A DNA stretch of 18,537 nucleotides. Origin: an uncultured Collinsella sp. (GTDB lineage Bacteria; Actinomycetota; Coriobacteriia; Coriobacteriales; Coriobacteriaceae). Shown here one piece after another: positions 1-6,058 of the stretch (positions are counted from its first letter, which is position 1; every line of letters begins with the position of its first letter). Below the pieces are notes generated by a model that was not told the origin of the DNA, searched no databases, and was given only the letters and a program-made list of their open reading frames with translations. The position numbers and the translations under genes were made by a program. The stretch covers positions 1-18,537 of the forward strand of contig CAMQHT010000046.1 of assembly GCA_947001705.1 (NCBI GenBank). The letters run 5' to 3'.

Positions 1-200
<200 letters not shown>

Positions 201-230
201 GCCCGCCGGGCGTGACCACGGGCGGAACCC

Positions 231-1031
231 CTAAGGACGCTGGCCCATGCCACCCTCGAGGGTGACGGTCTCGCCGTTCATGTACTTAAAGTCGGGGCCG
301 CAGAGCTGGACGACCACGCGGCCGATCTCCTTCTCGACATCGCCGTAATGGCCCGCCGGCGGCATGTGAACGTTGGCCTTGAACGCCTCGGGATAGGCAT
401 CCTGGAAGTTCTCGAGCGCAGCGGTCCAAGCAAGCGGGCAAACGATATTGACGTTGATGCCGTCCTTGCCCCACTCGTTGGCGGCGACGCGGGTCAGACC
501 GCGGATGCCCTCCTTGGCGGCAGCATAGCTGCACTGGCCATAGTTGCCAAACAGGCCGGCGCCCGAAGCAAAGTTGACCACGGATCCCTTGGTCTCCTTC
601 AGGTGCGGATAGGCCTTCTGCATGTACAGGTAGGTGGCATACAGGCCAGAGTAAATGGCCAGGTTAAACTGATCCATGGTGTGATCGGCAATGGTCACGC
701 CCGAGGCGCTGGCCTGAGCATTGTTGACGACGGCGTCGATGCGGCCGAACTCCTCAATCGCCTTGTCGATAACGTTCTGCACGACGGCCTCGTTGTCCTG
801 GCCGGCGGAGACATCGGCCTGAACAGGCAGAACCTTGACGCCGTACTCAGCCTCGAGAGACTCCTTGGCGGCCTCGAGCTTGGCGACGTTGCGGCCGGTG
901 ATGACGAGGTTTGCGCCCTCCTTGGCAAAAGCGATATCGATGCCGTAACCGATGGAGCCAGCGGAGCCGTCCTTGAGCGTGGCCTTGCCACCGCCGGTGA
1001 CGATCACGGTCTTACCAGTGAAAAGTCCCAT
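231..1031 (-). CDS. SDR-family oxidoreductase, probable NADP-dependent 12alpha-hydroxysteroid dehydrogenase type
   Basis: A 266-residue classical short-chain dehydrogenase. It has a Rossmann N-terminus with an expanded glycine-rich loop (residues 12-30), TGR at 45-47 (Arg47 after strand 2 suggests NADP), ADV at 72-74, NNAQ at 103-106 instead of the usual NNAG, and the catalytic set Ser156, Tyr169, Lys173 (YAAAK). From memory, the stretches NNAQASASG, YSGLYAT, NFASGAGLFGN.GQCSYAAAKEGIRGL and the C-terminus LEGGMGQRP are near-identical to the 12alpha-HSDH of Clostridium group P, which oxidises the 12alpha-hydroxyl of bile acids. Substrate is therefore inferred, not shown. The start at 1031 is chosen because AAAGGA lies 7 nt upstream; the frame stays open to 1079 but has no better site. 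It appears monocistronic and diverges from the coiled-coil gene. The C-terminus is intact despite the adjacent artefact. Confidence 0.85.
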   Translation of the reverse strand: MGLFTGKTVIVTGGGKATLKDGSAGSIGYGIDIAFAKEGANLVITGRNVAKLEAAKESLEAEYGVKVLPVQADVSAGQDNEAVVQNVIDKAIEEFGRIDAVVNNAQASASGVTIADHTMDQFNLAIYSGLYATYLYMQKAYPHLKETKGSVVNFASGAGLFGNYGQCSYAAAKEGIRGLTRVAANEWGKDGINVNIVCPLAWTAALENFQDAYPEAFKANVHMPPAGHYGDVEKEIGRVVVQLCGPDFKYMNGETVTLEGGMGQRP

Positions 1032-1107
1032 ACAAAGTCCTTTCAAATCGCGACGGGCCCGCCCGTCGACTGCGCGCATCCAACTTCACGCGCCAAAAGC
1101 TGAAATG

Positions 1108-1129
1108 CAACTTTAGCGGGTTTAAGTTG
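1108..1129. promoter_or_regulatory. Palindromic candidate operator in the divergent spacer
   Basis: CAACTT at 1108-1113 and AAGTTG at 1124-1129 form an inverted repeat with a 10-nt centre. A third CAACTT half-site lies at 1081-1086, nearer the SDR start. The site is ~77 bp upstream of the SDR ATG and ~196 bp upstream of the coiled-coil gene, so it most plausibly controls the SDR. The spacer length resembles MerR- or TetR-type sites, but no regulator gene is present in the window and I cannot assign a family. I found no convincing -35/-10 pair. Confidence 0.35.
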
Positions 1130-1325
1130 AAAATAAAGCCCATGGCAGGCGAACGGTGCAACGTCTTTCGGCGAAGGGAATGTCAAGTAAAAATTGGATA
1201 GAGCGGCCGAGTTTTTGTTAACGCAACGAGTCATCGAACACGTTTTGAAACTTTGCTGCGGGGCGCGGGATGTCGGCGCAAGACTTTATCATAGGGTGAC
1301 GAACAACGATGAGGAGCACATGCCT

Positions 1326-3089
1326 ATGACAGACGAGCTGGACCCCCAGACTCAACAGCATATTGATGATTCCGCAGACGTCGCCGCAGATACTGACGCT
1401 GCGACCTGCAATGATACCGACGTCGACGACGCCACTCTGGATAACGGCGCTGCGACGGAAATCCCTGCGGTCGAAGATGCCGACGAGCAAAACGACGATG
1501 CGCCCGCTCAGGACGACGCCCCCGAAAAGGACGCCGCCCCGCAAGCAGCAGGCCCCATCGAGGTGTCTTCGGAAGAAGAGCTCGACGCCGTCATGGACTC
1601 CATGATGGATGCCGTCAAAGCGATGAAAGACGCTGTCGCCGATGCCGATGTCGACGCCGAGGAAGAGGAGGCCGCCGAGGCAGCCTCGACCTTCGTACCC
1701 GGCGAGACTCCGGTTGCCGACCAGGGCAGCACCATGCCCTCGTTTCTGCAGCTCGAGCATCCCACGATTGGCACCGATGCGGTCGACCCGCACGCAGCAG
1801 GCTTTTCTGTGATCGAAGGCGGTACCGGCAATATCGCCGTGCCGCAGACTGCCGATGCGGACGCTGCCGACACCGCTCGCCCGACCGCCCCGCACTCCTC
1901 CGCCGCGAGCCGCGATCTGGGGACCGCTGTCTCGAACACTGCGAACGCCGTGGGCACCTTTATCGCCCAGGGTGCCTCGGCCATGCGCGAGATGAACGCC
2001 GCGAAAAAGGCACTTGCCGATGCCCGCGCCCACCTGGCCGAACTTGAGCAGCGCATTGCCGATCAGGCCGAGGAACTCGAGACGCGCCAGGATATCGCAG
2101 GCCGCTACGACCAGATCGTCGCCGACCAGCGCCAGGCGATTGCCACGGCACAAAAGACTGCAGCGGCCGCCGAGATTGATCGTGATGCCCACGCCTCCAA
2201 AGCGACAGAGCTCAAGGGTCAGCTCGAACAAATGAAGACAGAAGATGACGCGACTGAGCTCCGCCTGAAGGCCGCGCTCGACGCCGTGGAGGCCCGCGAG
2301 GCGAGCTCACGCGAGACCGGCAACCGCCTCGTTCGACGTCTTGAGGATTCCAAGCGCATCCGCGACAAGGTGAAGGCAGAGCGAGACGCCGGCATTGCCG
2401 CCGCACAACAAACCGTCGACGCCACGCGCGCCCAGCTCGAGACGCTGCGTCATGAGTATGCCGAGCTGCAACGCAATCCCTCGGCAAATCCCGCCAACTA
2501 TACGGTGCGCACCAGCGAGCTCTCGATGCAGATTTCCGACACGGCAGATGCCCTGCGTAAAGCCGAAGAAGATGTCCCGCGCATCACCGCCGACCTTGAG
2601 CACTCGCTTGCCGCAGCCGAGCAGGCCGTCGAGCAGGCTCAAGCCCCTATCGCCGACGCAAAACGCGCGCACCAAGCCGTGACGACCGAAGCCGATGCCG
2701 CGCGCGACGAGCTGCAGACGGCGAAGACCGCCGCCGCGACTCGTCAGCGCGAACTGCGCGAGAAGATCGCTGCCGAGGACAAGGCGCGCCGCGACCAGGA
2801 GCAGACCATCGCCAACGCCCAAGCAGATGCCGCACATGCACAGTCGATCATCGAACAGGCGACCGAGGTGCACGACCACCCAGAGATCACCGAGTCGCTT
2901 GCAGGGTCCTTGGCCCGAGACAATGCCGAACACACCGAGACCGAGCGAGAAGTCGCCCAGCTCGAGGCCACCGAGGACGCGGTGCGCGAGCGTACCCGCG
3001 ACTCACGCATCAAATTCACCGGCGCCATCGTCTGCATCGTCGCCGTAGTTCTAGTGATCATCTTGATCTGGCTGTTCGCGAGCAAGTAA
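1326..3089 (+). CDS. Acidic coiled-coil protein with C-terminal membrane anchor, function unknown
   Basis: I do not recognise a family. The 587-residue product has three parts. Residues 1-~210 are low-complexity and rich in Asp, Glu and Ala, probably disordered. Residues ~215-560 are a nearly continuous Ala/Glu/Gln/Arg-rich coiled coil, broken by an Asn/Pro linker (QRNPSANPANYT) about two-thirds of the way along the protein. Residues ~563-583 form one hydrophobic helix (FTGAIVCIVAVVLVIILIWL) ending in FASK. There is no signal peptide, so a tail-anchored, cytoplasm-facing topology is likely. Start: GAGGAG at 1311-1316 is 9 nt from ATG 1326 but only 3 nt from ATG 1320, so 1326 is preferred; the frame is open back to 1194. 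A structural or scaffolding role at the membrane is possible by analogy only. The gene stands alone and ends before a repeat-rich spacer. Confidence 0.8.
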   Translation: MTDELDPQTQQHIDDSADVAADTDAATCNDTDVDDATLDNGAATEIPAVEDADEQNDDAPAQDDAPEKDAAPQAAGPIEVSSEEELDAVMDSMMDAVKAMKDAVADADVDAEEEEAAEAASTFVPGETPVADQGSTMPSFLQLEHPTIGTDAVDPHAAGFSVIEGGTGNIAVPQTADADAADTARPTAPHSSAASRDLGTAVSNTANAVGTFIAQGASAMREMNAAKKALADARAHLAELEQRIADQAEELETRQDIAGRYDQIVADQRQAIATAQKTAAAAEIDRDAHASKATELKGQLEQMKTEDDATELRLKAALDAVEAREASSRETGNRLVRRLEDSKRIRDKVKAERDAGIAAAQQTVDATRAQLETLRHEYAELQRNPSANPANYTVRTSELSMQISDTADALRKAEEDVPRITADLEHSLAAAEQAVEQAQAPIADAKRAHQAVTTEADAARDELQTAKTAAATRQRELREKIAAEDKARRDQEQTIANAQADAAHAQSIIEQATEVHDHPEITESLAGSLARDNAEHTETEREVAQLEATEDAVRERTRDSRIKFTGAIVCIVAVVLVIILIWLFASK

Positions 3090-3114
3090 CCACTCCCCAA
3101 CGATTACAAGGACT

Positions 3115-3270
3115 GTCCCCAGGTGCCGGCAAAAAAGGAACGTCCCCAAGTGCCACCTAATGAGAGTGGATAATCTCCCACTTTTGACGAAGAAACACGC
3201 CTAAAACGGGAGATTATCCACTCTCATTCTGCAGGCACTCATTTAAGTACGTCCCCAATGAGTACCTGCC
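3115..3270. repeat. REP/MITE-like element with perfect 21-bp inverted repeat and GTCCCC boxes
   Basis: Perfect 21-bp arms lie at 3159-3179 and 3208-3228 (left arm begins AATGAGAGTGGATAATC), separated by a 28-nt loop. Outer arms AGTGCC (3149-3154) and GGCACT (3234-3239) extend the symmetry. GTCCCCA boxes at 3115, 3142 and 3251 flank it; the first two are followed by RGTGCC. No transposase is encoded, so if mobile it would be non-autonomous. Similar GTCCCC-containing intergenic repeats are, as I recall, common in Coriobacteria. The arms would also form a very stable RNA hairpin at the 3' end of the coiled-coil gene. Confidence 0.6.
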
Positions 3271-3291
3271 GATGCTTTGGCAAAGTCAGCG

Positions 3292-3391
3292 AAAACGCCC
3301 CTAAGCGAGCAAGGTGACGTGAAAGAGGGGGGCATTGACCTTCTGGTCATGCCCGACGATTGAACGTCAGATTGCCGCTTAGGGGGGTTTG
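3292..3391. terminator. Long imperfect hairpin between convergent genes, possible bidirectional terminator or structured RNA
   Basis: CCCCTAAGCG (3298-3307) pairs with CGCTTAGGGG (3376-3385). The stem continues as GCAAnnTGACGT against ACGTCAnnTTGC, giving a ~24-bp arm with one bulge and a 2-nt internal loop. Inside, GGGCATTGACC and GGTCATGCCC form a second hairpin with a TTCT loop. T-rich ends follow on both strands (GGGGGGTTT on plus, GGGGCGTTTT on minus), so it could stop transcription from both the coiled-coil gene and queA. The size and inner structure exceed an ordinary terminator; see findings. Confidence 0.5.
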
Positions 3392-3402
3392 CAGCGTCGG
3401 CC

Positions 3403-3431
3403 GGTTACGGCGTTTGTAAAACGCCGTAACC
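3403..3431 (-). terminator. Perfect 13-bp hairpin at the queA stop codon
   Basis: GGTTACGGCGTTT (3403-3415) and its exact complement (3419-3431) enclose a GTA loop. The outer base overlaps the queA stop codon (3431-3433). There is no U-tract directly after it on the minus strand, so it may protect the 3' end or act together with the larger hairpin downstream rather than terminate alone. Confidence 0.4.
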
Positions 3432-4648
3432 TACAAAATGAGCATCGCGTCGCCAAAGCTGAAGAAGCGGTAGCGCTCTTCGATAGCAGCGGCGTAGGCA
3501 TCCATGATCTGGTCGCGGGTGGCAAGCGCGCTTACGAGCATCATGAGCGTGGAGCGCGGCACGTGGAAGTTCGTGATCAGCGCGTCGACCACGTGATAGG
3601 TCGAGCCGGGCATGAGGTAGAGCTGCGTCGTAGCGTTCTCGCGCGCCACGATGTCGCCGCGGCCGAGCGTATCGGCCCCATCCTCGCGGCCCTCAAAATA
3701 GCGCGCCGTCACGGCCGGATCGGACACCGGTGCCTCAGCGTCAAAGGCGCTCTCGAGCGAGCGCACCGCGGTGGTGCCGACGGCGATCACGCGGTGCCCC
3801 TCGGCCTTCGCCTTATGCACGGCGTCGACAACCTCCTGCGGCACGTGGTAGCGCTCGGTGTGCATGACGTGCTGCGTGGGGTCGTCCTCCTCCACCAGAC
3901 GGAAGGTATCAATACCCACCTCGAGCTCGACGGCGGCAAACTTCGCGCCCTTGGCCTCGATAGCGGCCATGAGCTCGGGGGTAAAGTGCAGACCCGCCGT
4001 AGGAGCGGCAGCCGAGTGCTCCTCCTTCATGGCGTAGACGGTCTGGTACTTCTCGGGATCGCCCTCGTAATCGGTAATGTAGGGCGGCAGCGGCACGTGA
4101 CCGGCAGCATGAATGGCCTCGTCGAGCGTGCGCGGCTCGCCGGCGGCATTGCAGCCGGCCGGCTCAAAGCGCACCAGACGGCCTCCGCGGCTATCGGTGA
4201 CAAAGTCGATGACCTCGGCCGTCAGCACCACGGGAGCCCCCTCGGGCGCATGGGCGCCACCGGCGCGATACTCAATCTGAGCACCGGGCTTCAGGCGCTT
4301 ACCCGGCTTGACCAGGCACTCCCAAACATGGCCGAGCGGATCCACGTCCTCGCGGCGCTTGAGCAGCAGCGTCTCGACCACGCCGCCCGAGCCCGTCTTG
4401 CGACCGATCAGGCGGGCCGGCATCACACGCGTCTTGTTGATGACGAGCACATCGCCCGGCTCGATATAGTCGATAATGTCGCGGAAGATGCGGTGCTCAA
4501 CGGTACCGCCGTGCTCCAGCGGCTTCCCCGCCTGGGAGCCTTTGCGATCCACCACCAGCAGGCGGCAGGAGTCGCGCGGCTCGGCAGGAGCCTGGGCAAT
4601 CAGTTCCTCAGGAAGGTTGTAGTCAAAATCATCGGTACGCATAGACAC
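3431..4648 (-). CDS. queA: QueA: S-adenosylmethionine:tRNA ribosyltransferase-isomerase
   Basis: QueA moves the ribosyl part of SAM onto preQ1 at position 34 of GUN-anticodon tRNAs and rearranges it to epoxyqueuosine, the penultimate step of queuosine synthesis, in the cytoplasm. Family signatures are clear: FDYNLPEELIAQ at the N-terminus, VLVINKTRVMPARL (~67-80), GHVPLPPYI (183-191), PTAGLHFT (216-223), GTTAVRSLES (291-300) and ITNFHVPRSTL (358-368). At 405 residues it exceeds the usual ~340-360. Most of the extra length seems to be an insertion around 306-340 before the conserved LYLMPG strand, plus a longer loop at ~160-180. Start: AAGGAG at 4657-4662 is 8 nt from GTG 4648 and 14 nt from ATG 4642, so the GTG is preferred. 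It is last of a DUF3267-queH-queA run, 64 bp after queH. Confidence 0.95.
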   Translation of the reverse strand: MSMRTDDFDYNLPEELIAQAPAEPRDSCRLLVVDRKGSQAGKPLEHGGTVEHRIFRDIIDYIEPGDVLVINKTRVMPARLIGRKTGSGGVVETLLLKRREDVDPLGHVWECLVKPGKRLKPGAQIEYRAGGAHAPEGAPVVLTAEVIDFVTDSRGGRLVRFEPAGCNAAGEPRTLDEAIHAAGHVPLPPYITDYEGDPEKYQTVYAMKEEHSAAAPTAGLHFTPELMAAIEAKGAKFAAVELEVGIDTFRLVEEDDPTQHVMHTERYHVPQEVVDAVHKAKAEGHRVIAVGTTAVRSLESAFDAEAPVSDPAVTARYFEGREDGADTLGRGDIVARENATTQLYLMPGSTYHVVDALITNFHVPRSTLMMLVSALATRDQIMDAYAAAIEERYRFFSFGDAMLIL

Positions 4649-4712
4649 GTCGGATACTCCTTATATAGCTAAAGTCCGCTCTACATCCTAGCAGGCTGAC
4701 GTCCCAAACGAA

Positions 4713-5294
4713 CTACTTTTTGGCGGCTTTGCGCTCGTCGCGGATGCGGGCGCGATCCATGGCCGCCTCGACCGCCGAGAAACGGCAGCCGCAGTAATTC
4801 TGCCGATACATGCCCAGCTCACGCGAACGGCGCGTAGCCTCGGGATAATACGGGCGAAAATCGCGAATCACCGGGGTGAGACCGCGGGCGGCAGCCAGAC
4901 GCTCCAAAACATCATTGCAGGTGTCGAACAGCTGATACGGCGAGACGGCGAGCGTCGTACCCACATATTCAAACCTGCGCTCCTGGGCAACGCGGCATGC
5001 CTCGGCCAAGCGCAAGGCATAGCACGAGCGACAGCGACGGGGCCGATCGGCACCCAGCGGGGCCACGCCGGCCTCCCAGCGCTCGCGGTCCTCCCCCGCC
5101 TCGATGAGCTCGATGTCGCCATCGGCACACCACCGGCGCAGCTCGTCCAGACGCCGCCGCCATTCATCGCGCGGTTGAATATTGGGATTGGTCCAGCAAA
5201 TCGTGGGCTCAAACCCCTCCTCGCGCAGCAGGCGAACCGGCTCAAGCGAGCATGGTGCACAGCACGCATGCAGCAACAACGACTTCATCGACAT
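4713..5294 (-). CDS. queH: QueH: epoxyqueuosine reductase (DUF208)
   Basis: A 193-residue QueH-type enzyme, which reduces epoxyqueuosine-tRNA to queuosine-tRNA and replaces the unrelated cobalamin-dependent QueG in many bacteria. The family's metal-binding cysteines are visible: LLHACCAPC (Cys11, Cys12, Cys15), CRSC (Cys88, Cys91) and YCGC (Cys168, Cys170). The conserved GTTLAVSPYQ lies at 112-121. Length is normal. Placed directly upstream of queA, it gives the last two queuosine steps in adjacent genes; earlier steps (preQ1 salvage or synthesis, tgt) are not in the window. Start: ATG 5294 or ATG 5288 (MKSLLLHACC) are both possible; the only SD-like sequence, GGGACGGGG, ends directly before 5294 and is better spaced for 5288. 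A C-terminal Lys-rich tail is unremarkable. Confidence 0.93.
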   Translation of the reverse strand: MSMKSLLLHACCAPCSLEPVRLLREEGFEPTICWTNPNIQPRDEWRRRLDELRRWCADGDIELIEAGEDRERWEAGVAPLGADRPRRCRSCYALRLAEACRVAQERRFEYVGTTLAVSPYQLFDTCNDVLERLAAARGLTPVIRDFRPYYPEATRRSRELGMYRQNYCGCRFSAVEAAMDRARIRDERKAAKK

Positions 5295-5353
5295 CCCCGT
5301 CCCAGAAAACTCACCCCGACATCATGGCAGCTAAAATAGCCCCGTCCCAAAAA
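5295..5353. repeat. Short direct repeat flanking the DUF3267-queH gap
   Basis: CCCCGTCCCAGAAAA (5295-5309) and CCCCGTCCCAAAAA (5340-5353) repeat with one mismatch, 30 bp apart. The first copy covers the queH ribosome-binding region, the second the end of the DUF3267 gene. A weaker GTCCCAAA follows the queH stop (4701-4708). They may be shared leader/SD sequence or a degenerate intergenic repeat. Confidence 0.35.
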
Positions 5354-5355
5354 GA

Positions 5356-5925
5356 CTACTTTGCGAAAAAGCGCACGCCAAAGGACGTATCCTCGCAGGC
5401 GACGATACGGCGGTCGCGCAGAATGGTCCGCACGTAATACCAATCACCCACACAGCCCGACAAGTGCAGACCAGCCGCCAGGTAGCACAGCAGCGGATAG
5501 TCCGAGAACGCAAACCCCAGGGCAAACGCTGTCGTCACAACAACCGTCGGCGCCAGGCAAACCGCCATGTACCGCCGGCGCGAATACACAACGCCCTCGG
5601 CGCAGGCATAGATCATCGCCGTCTCGCGATTCGCCCCAAAGGTCACCTGCGCGCCCGCAGGCGCCAGCAGCTTAAAAAACACCGCATGCACCAGCTCGTG
5701 CACGGCAAACGATGCCATTGAGACCGCAGCCAAGCCGACTATCCAGCCCACGACAGCCATCCAGCCGCCCGCCTCAGCCGCGTCCAAGTCCGCAGGCCCG
5801 CCCAACAGCATAAACACCGGCACCAGGCACACGGCAAACACTGCGATCACGGCCATCCCCCACACGAAGCAAGCGTGTAGAAAATCCTCGTCCTCAAACG
5901 CATGTATGTTGGAAATCTCATTCAT
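5356..5925 (-). CDS. DUF3267 membrane protein, putative zinc metalloprotease
   Basis: A 189-residue integral membrane protein with hydrophobic stretches at ~22-42, 55-74, 122-142 and 145-158. HELVH at 76-80 is an HExxH zinc site in a membrane helix, and HLSGCVGD (154-161) supplies the distal His/Asp typical of DUF3267 putative zincins. The fold suggests intramembrane proteolysis, but no substrate is known for the family. Gln/Arg-rich loops and the Arg-rich segment SRRR at 115-118 fit the inside-positive rule. It is first in the minus-strand run, 61 bp before queH, so co-transcription with queuosine genes is likely from spacing alone; a functional link is not evident. No clear ribosome-binding site precedes ATG 5925; the start rests on its position and fit to the family N-terminus. 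Confidence 0.85.
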   Translation of the reverse strand: MNEISNIHAFEDEDFLHACFVWGMAVIAVFAVCLVPVFMLLGGPADLDAAEAGGWMAVVGWIVGLAAVSMASFAVHELVHAVFFKLLAPAGAQVTFGANRETAMIYACAEGVVYSRRRYMAVCLAPTVVVTTAFALGFAFSDYPLLCYLAAGLHLSGCVGDWYYVRTILRDRRIVACEDTSFGVRFFAK

Positions 5926-5967
5926 AGCATCTTAGGATAGCGCCCCTGCCACGCACCCGCCCGCATG

Positions 5968-5976
5968 TGCGATAAT
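5968..5976 (+). promoter_or_regulatory. Extended -10 promoter for the MetRS-like gene
   Basis: TGCGATAAT fits an extended -10 (TGn then a TATAAT-like hexamer) and sits within the 11-mer TGTGCGATAAT, which recurs in the degV promoter. No good -35 is seen. Transcription would begin near 5983, giving a ~76-nt leader that is too short for a T-box. Confidence 0.45.
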
Positions 5977-6058
5977 GTCGAACGATATGCACGAATTGAC
6001 CACCGCGCCGCCGAACCCCGTGCCCGGCCGCGCTCTTACCTATATGCGAAGGAGTCCC

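Noticed and set aside
231..1031. 7beta-HSDH, known from Collinsella aerofaciens
   Set aside because: As I recall, that enzyme has a quite different sequence (LGATEGVGKAFC at the cofactor site); this one matches the 12alpha type.
348..1103. Long plus-strand open frame opposite the SDR gene
   Set aside because: Antisense shadow caused by high GC; the minus frame has all SDR motifs and a ribosome-binding site.
3292..3391. tRNA-like gene
   Set aside because: No D-, anticodon- or T-arm arrangement; it is one long stem with a nested hairpin.
3389..4672. 427-codon plus-strand open frame opposite queA
   Set aside because: Antisense to a clear queA; His/Arg/Gly-rich composition with no motifs.
5977..6058. 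T-box or SAM riboswitch before the MetRS-like gene
   Set aside because: The probable leader is only ~76 nt and shows no T-box or SAM-box motif.
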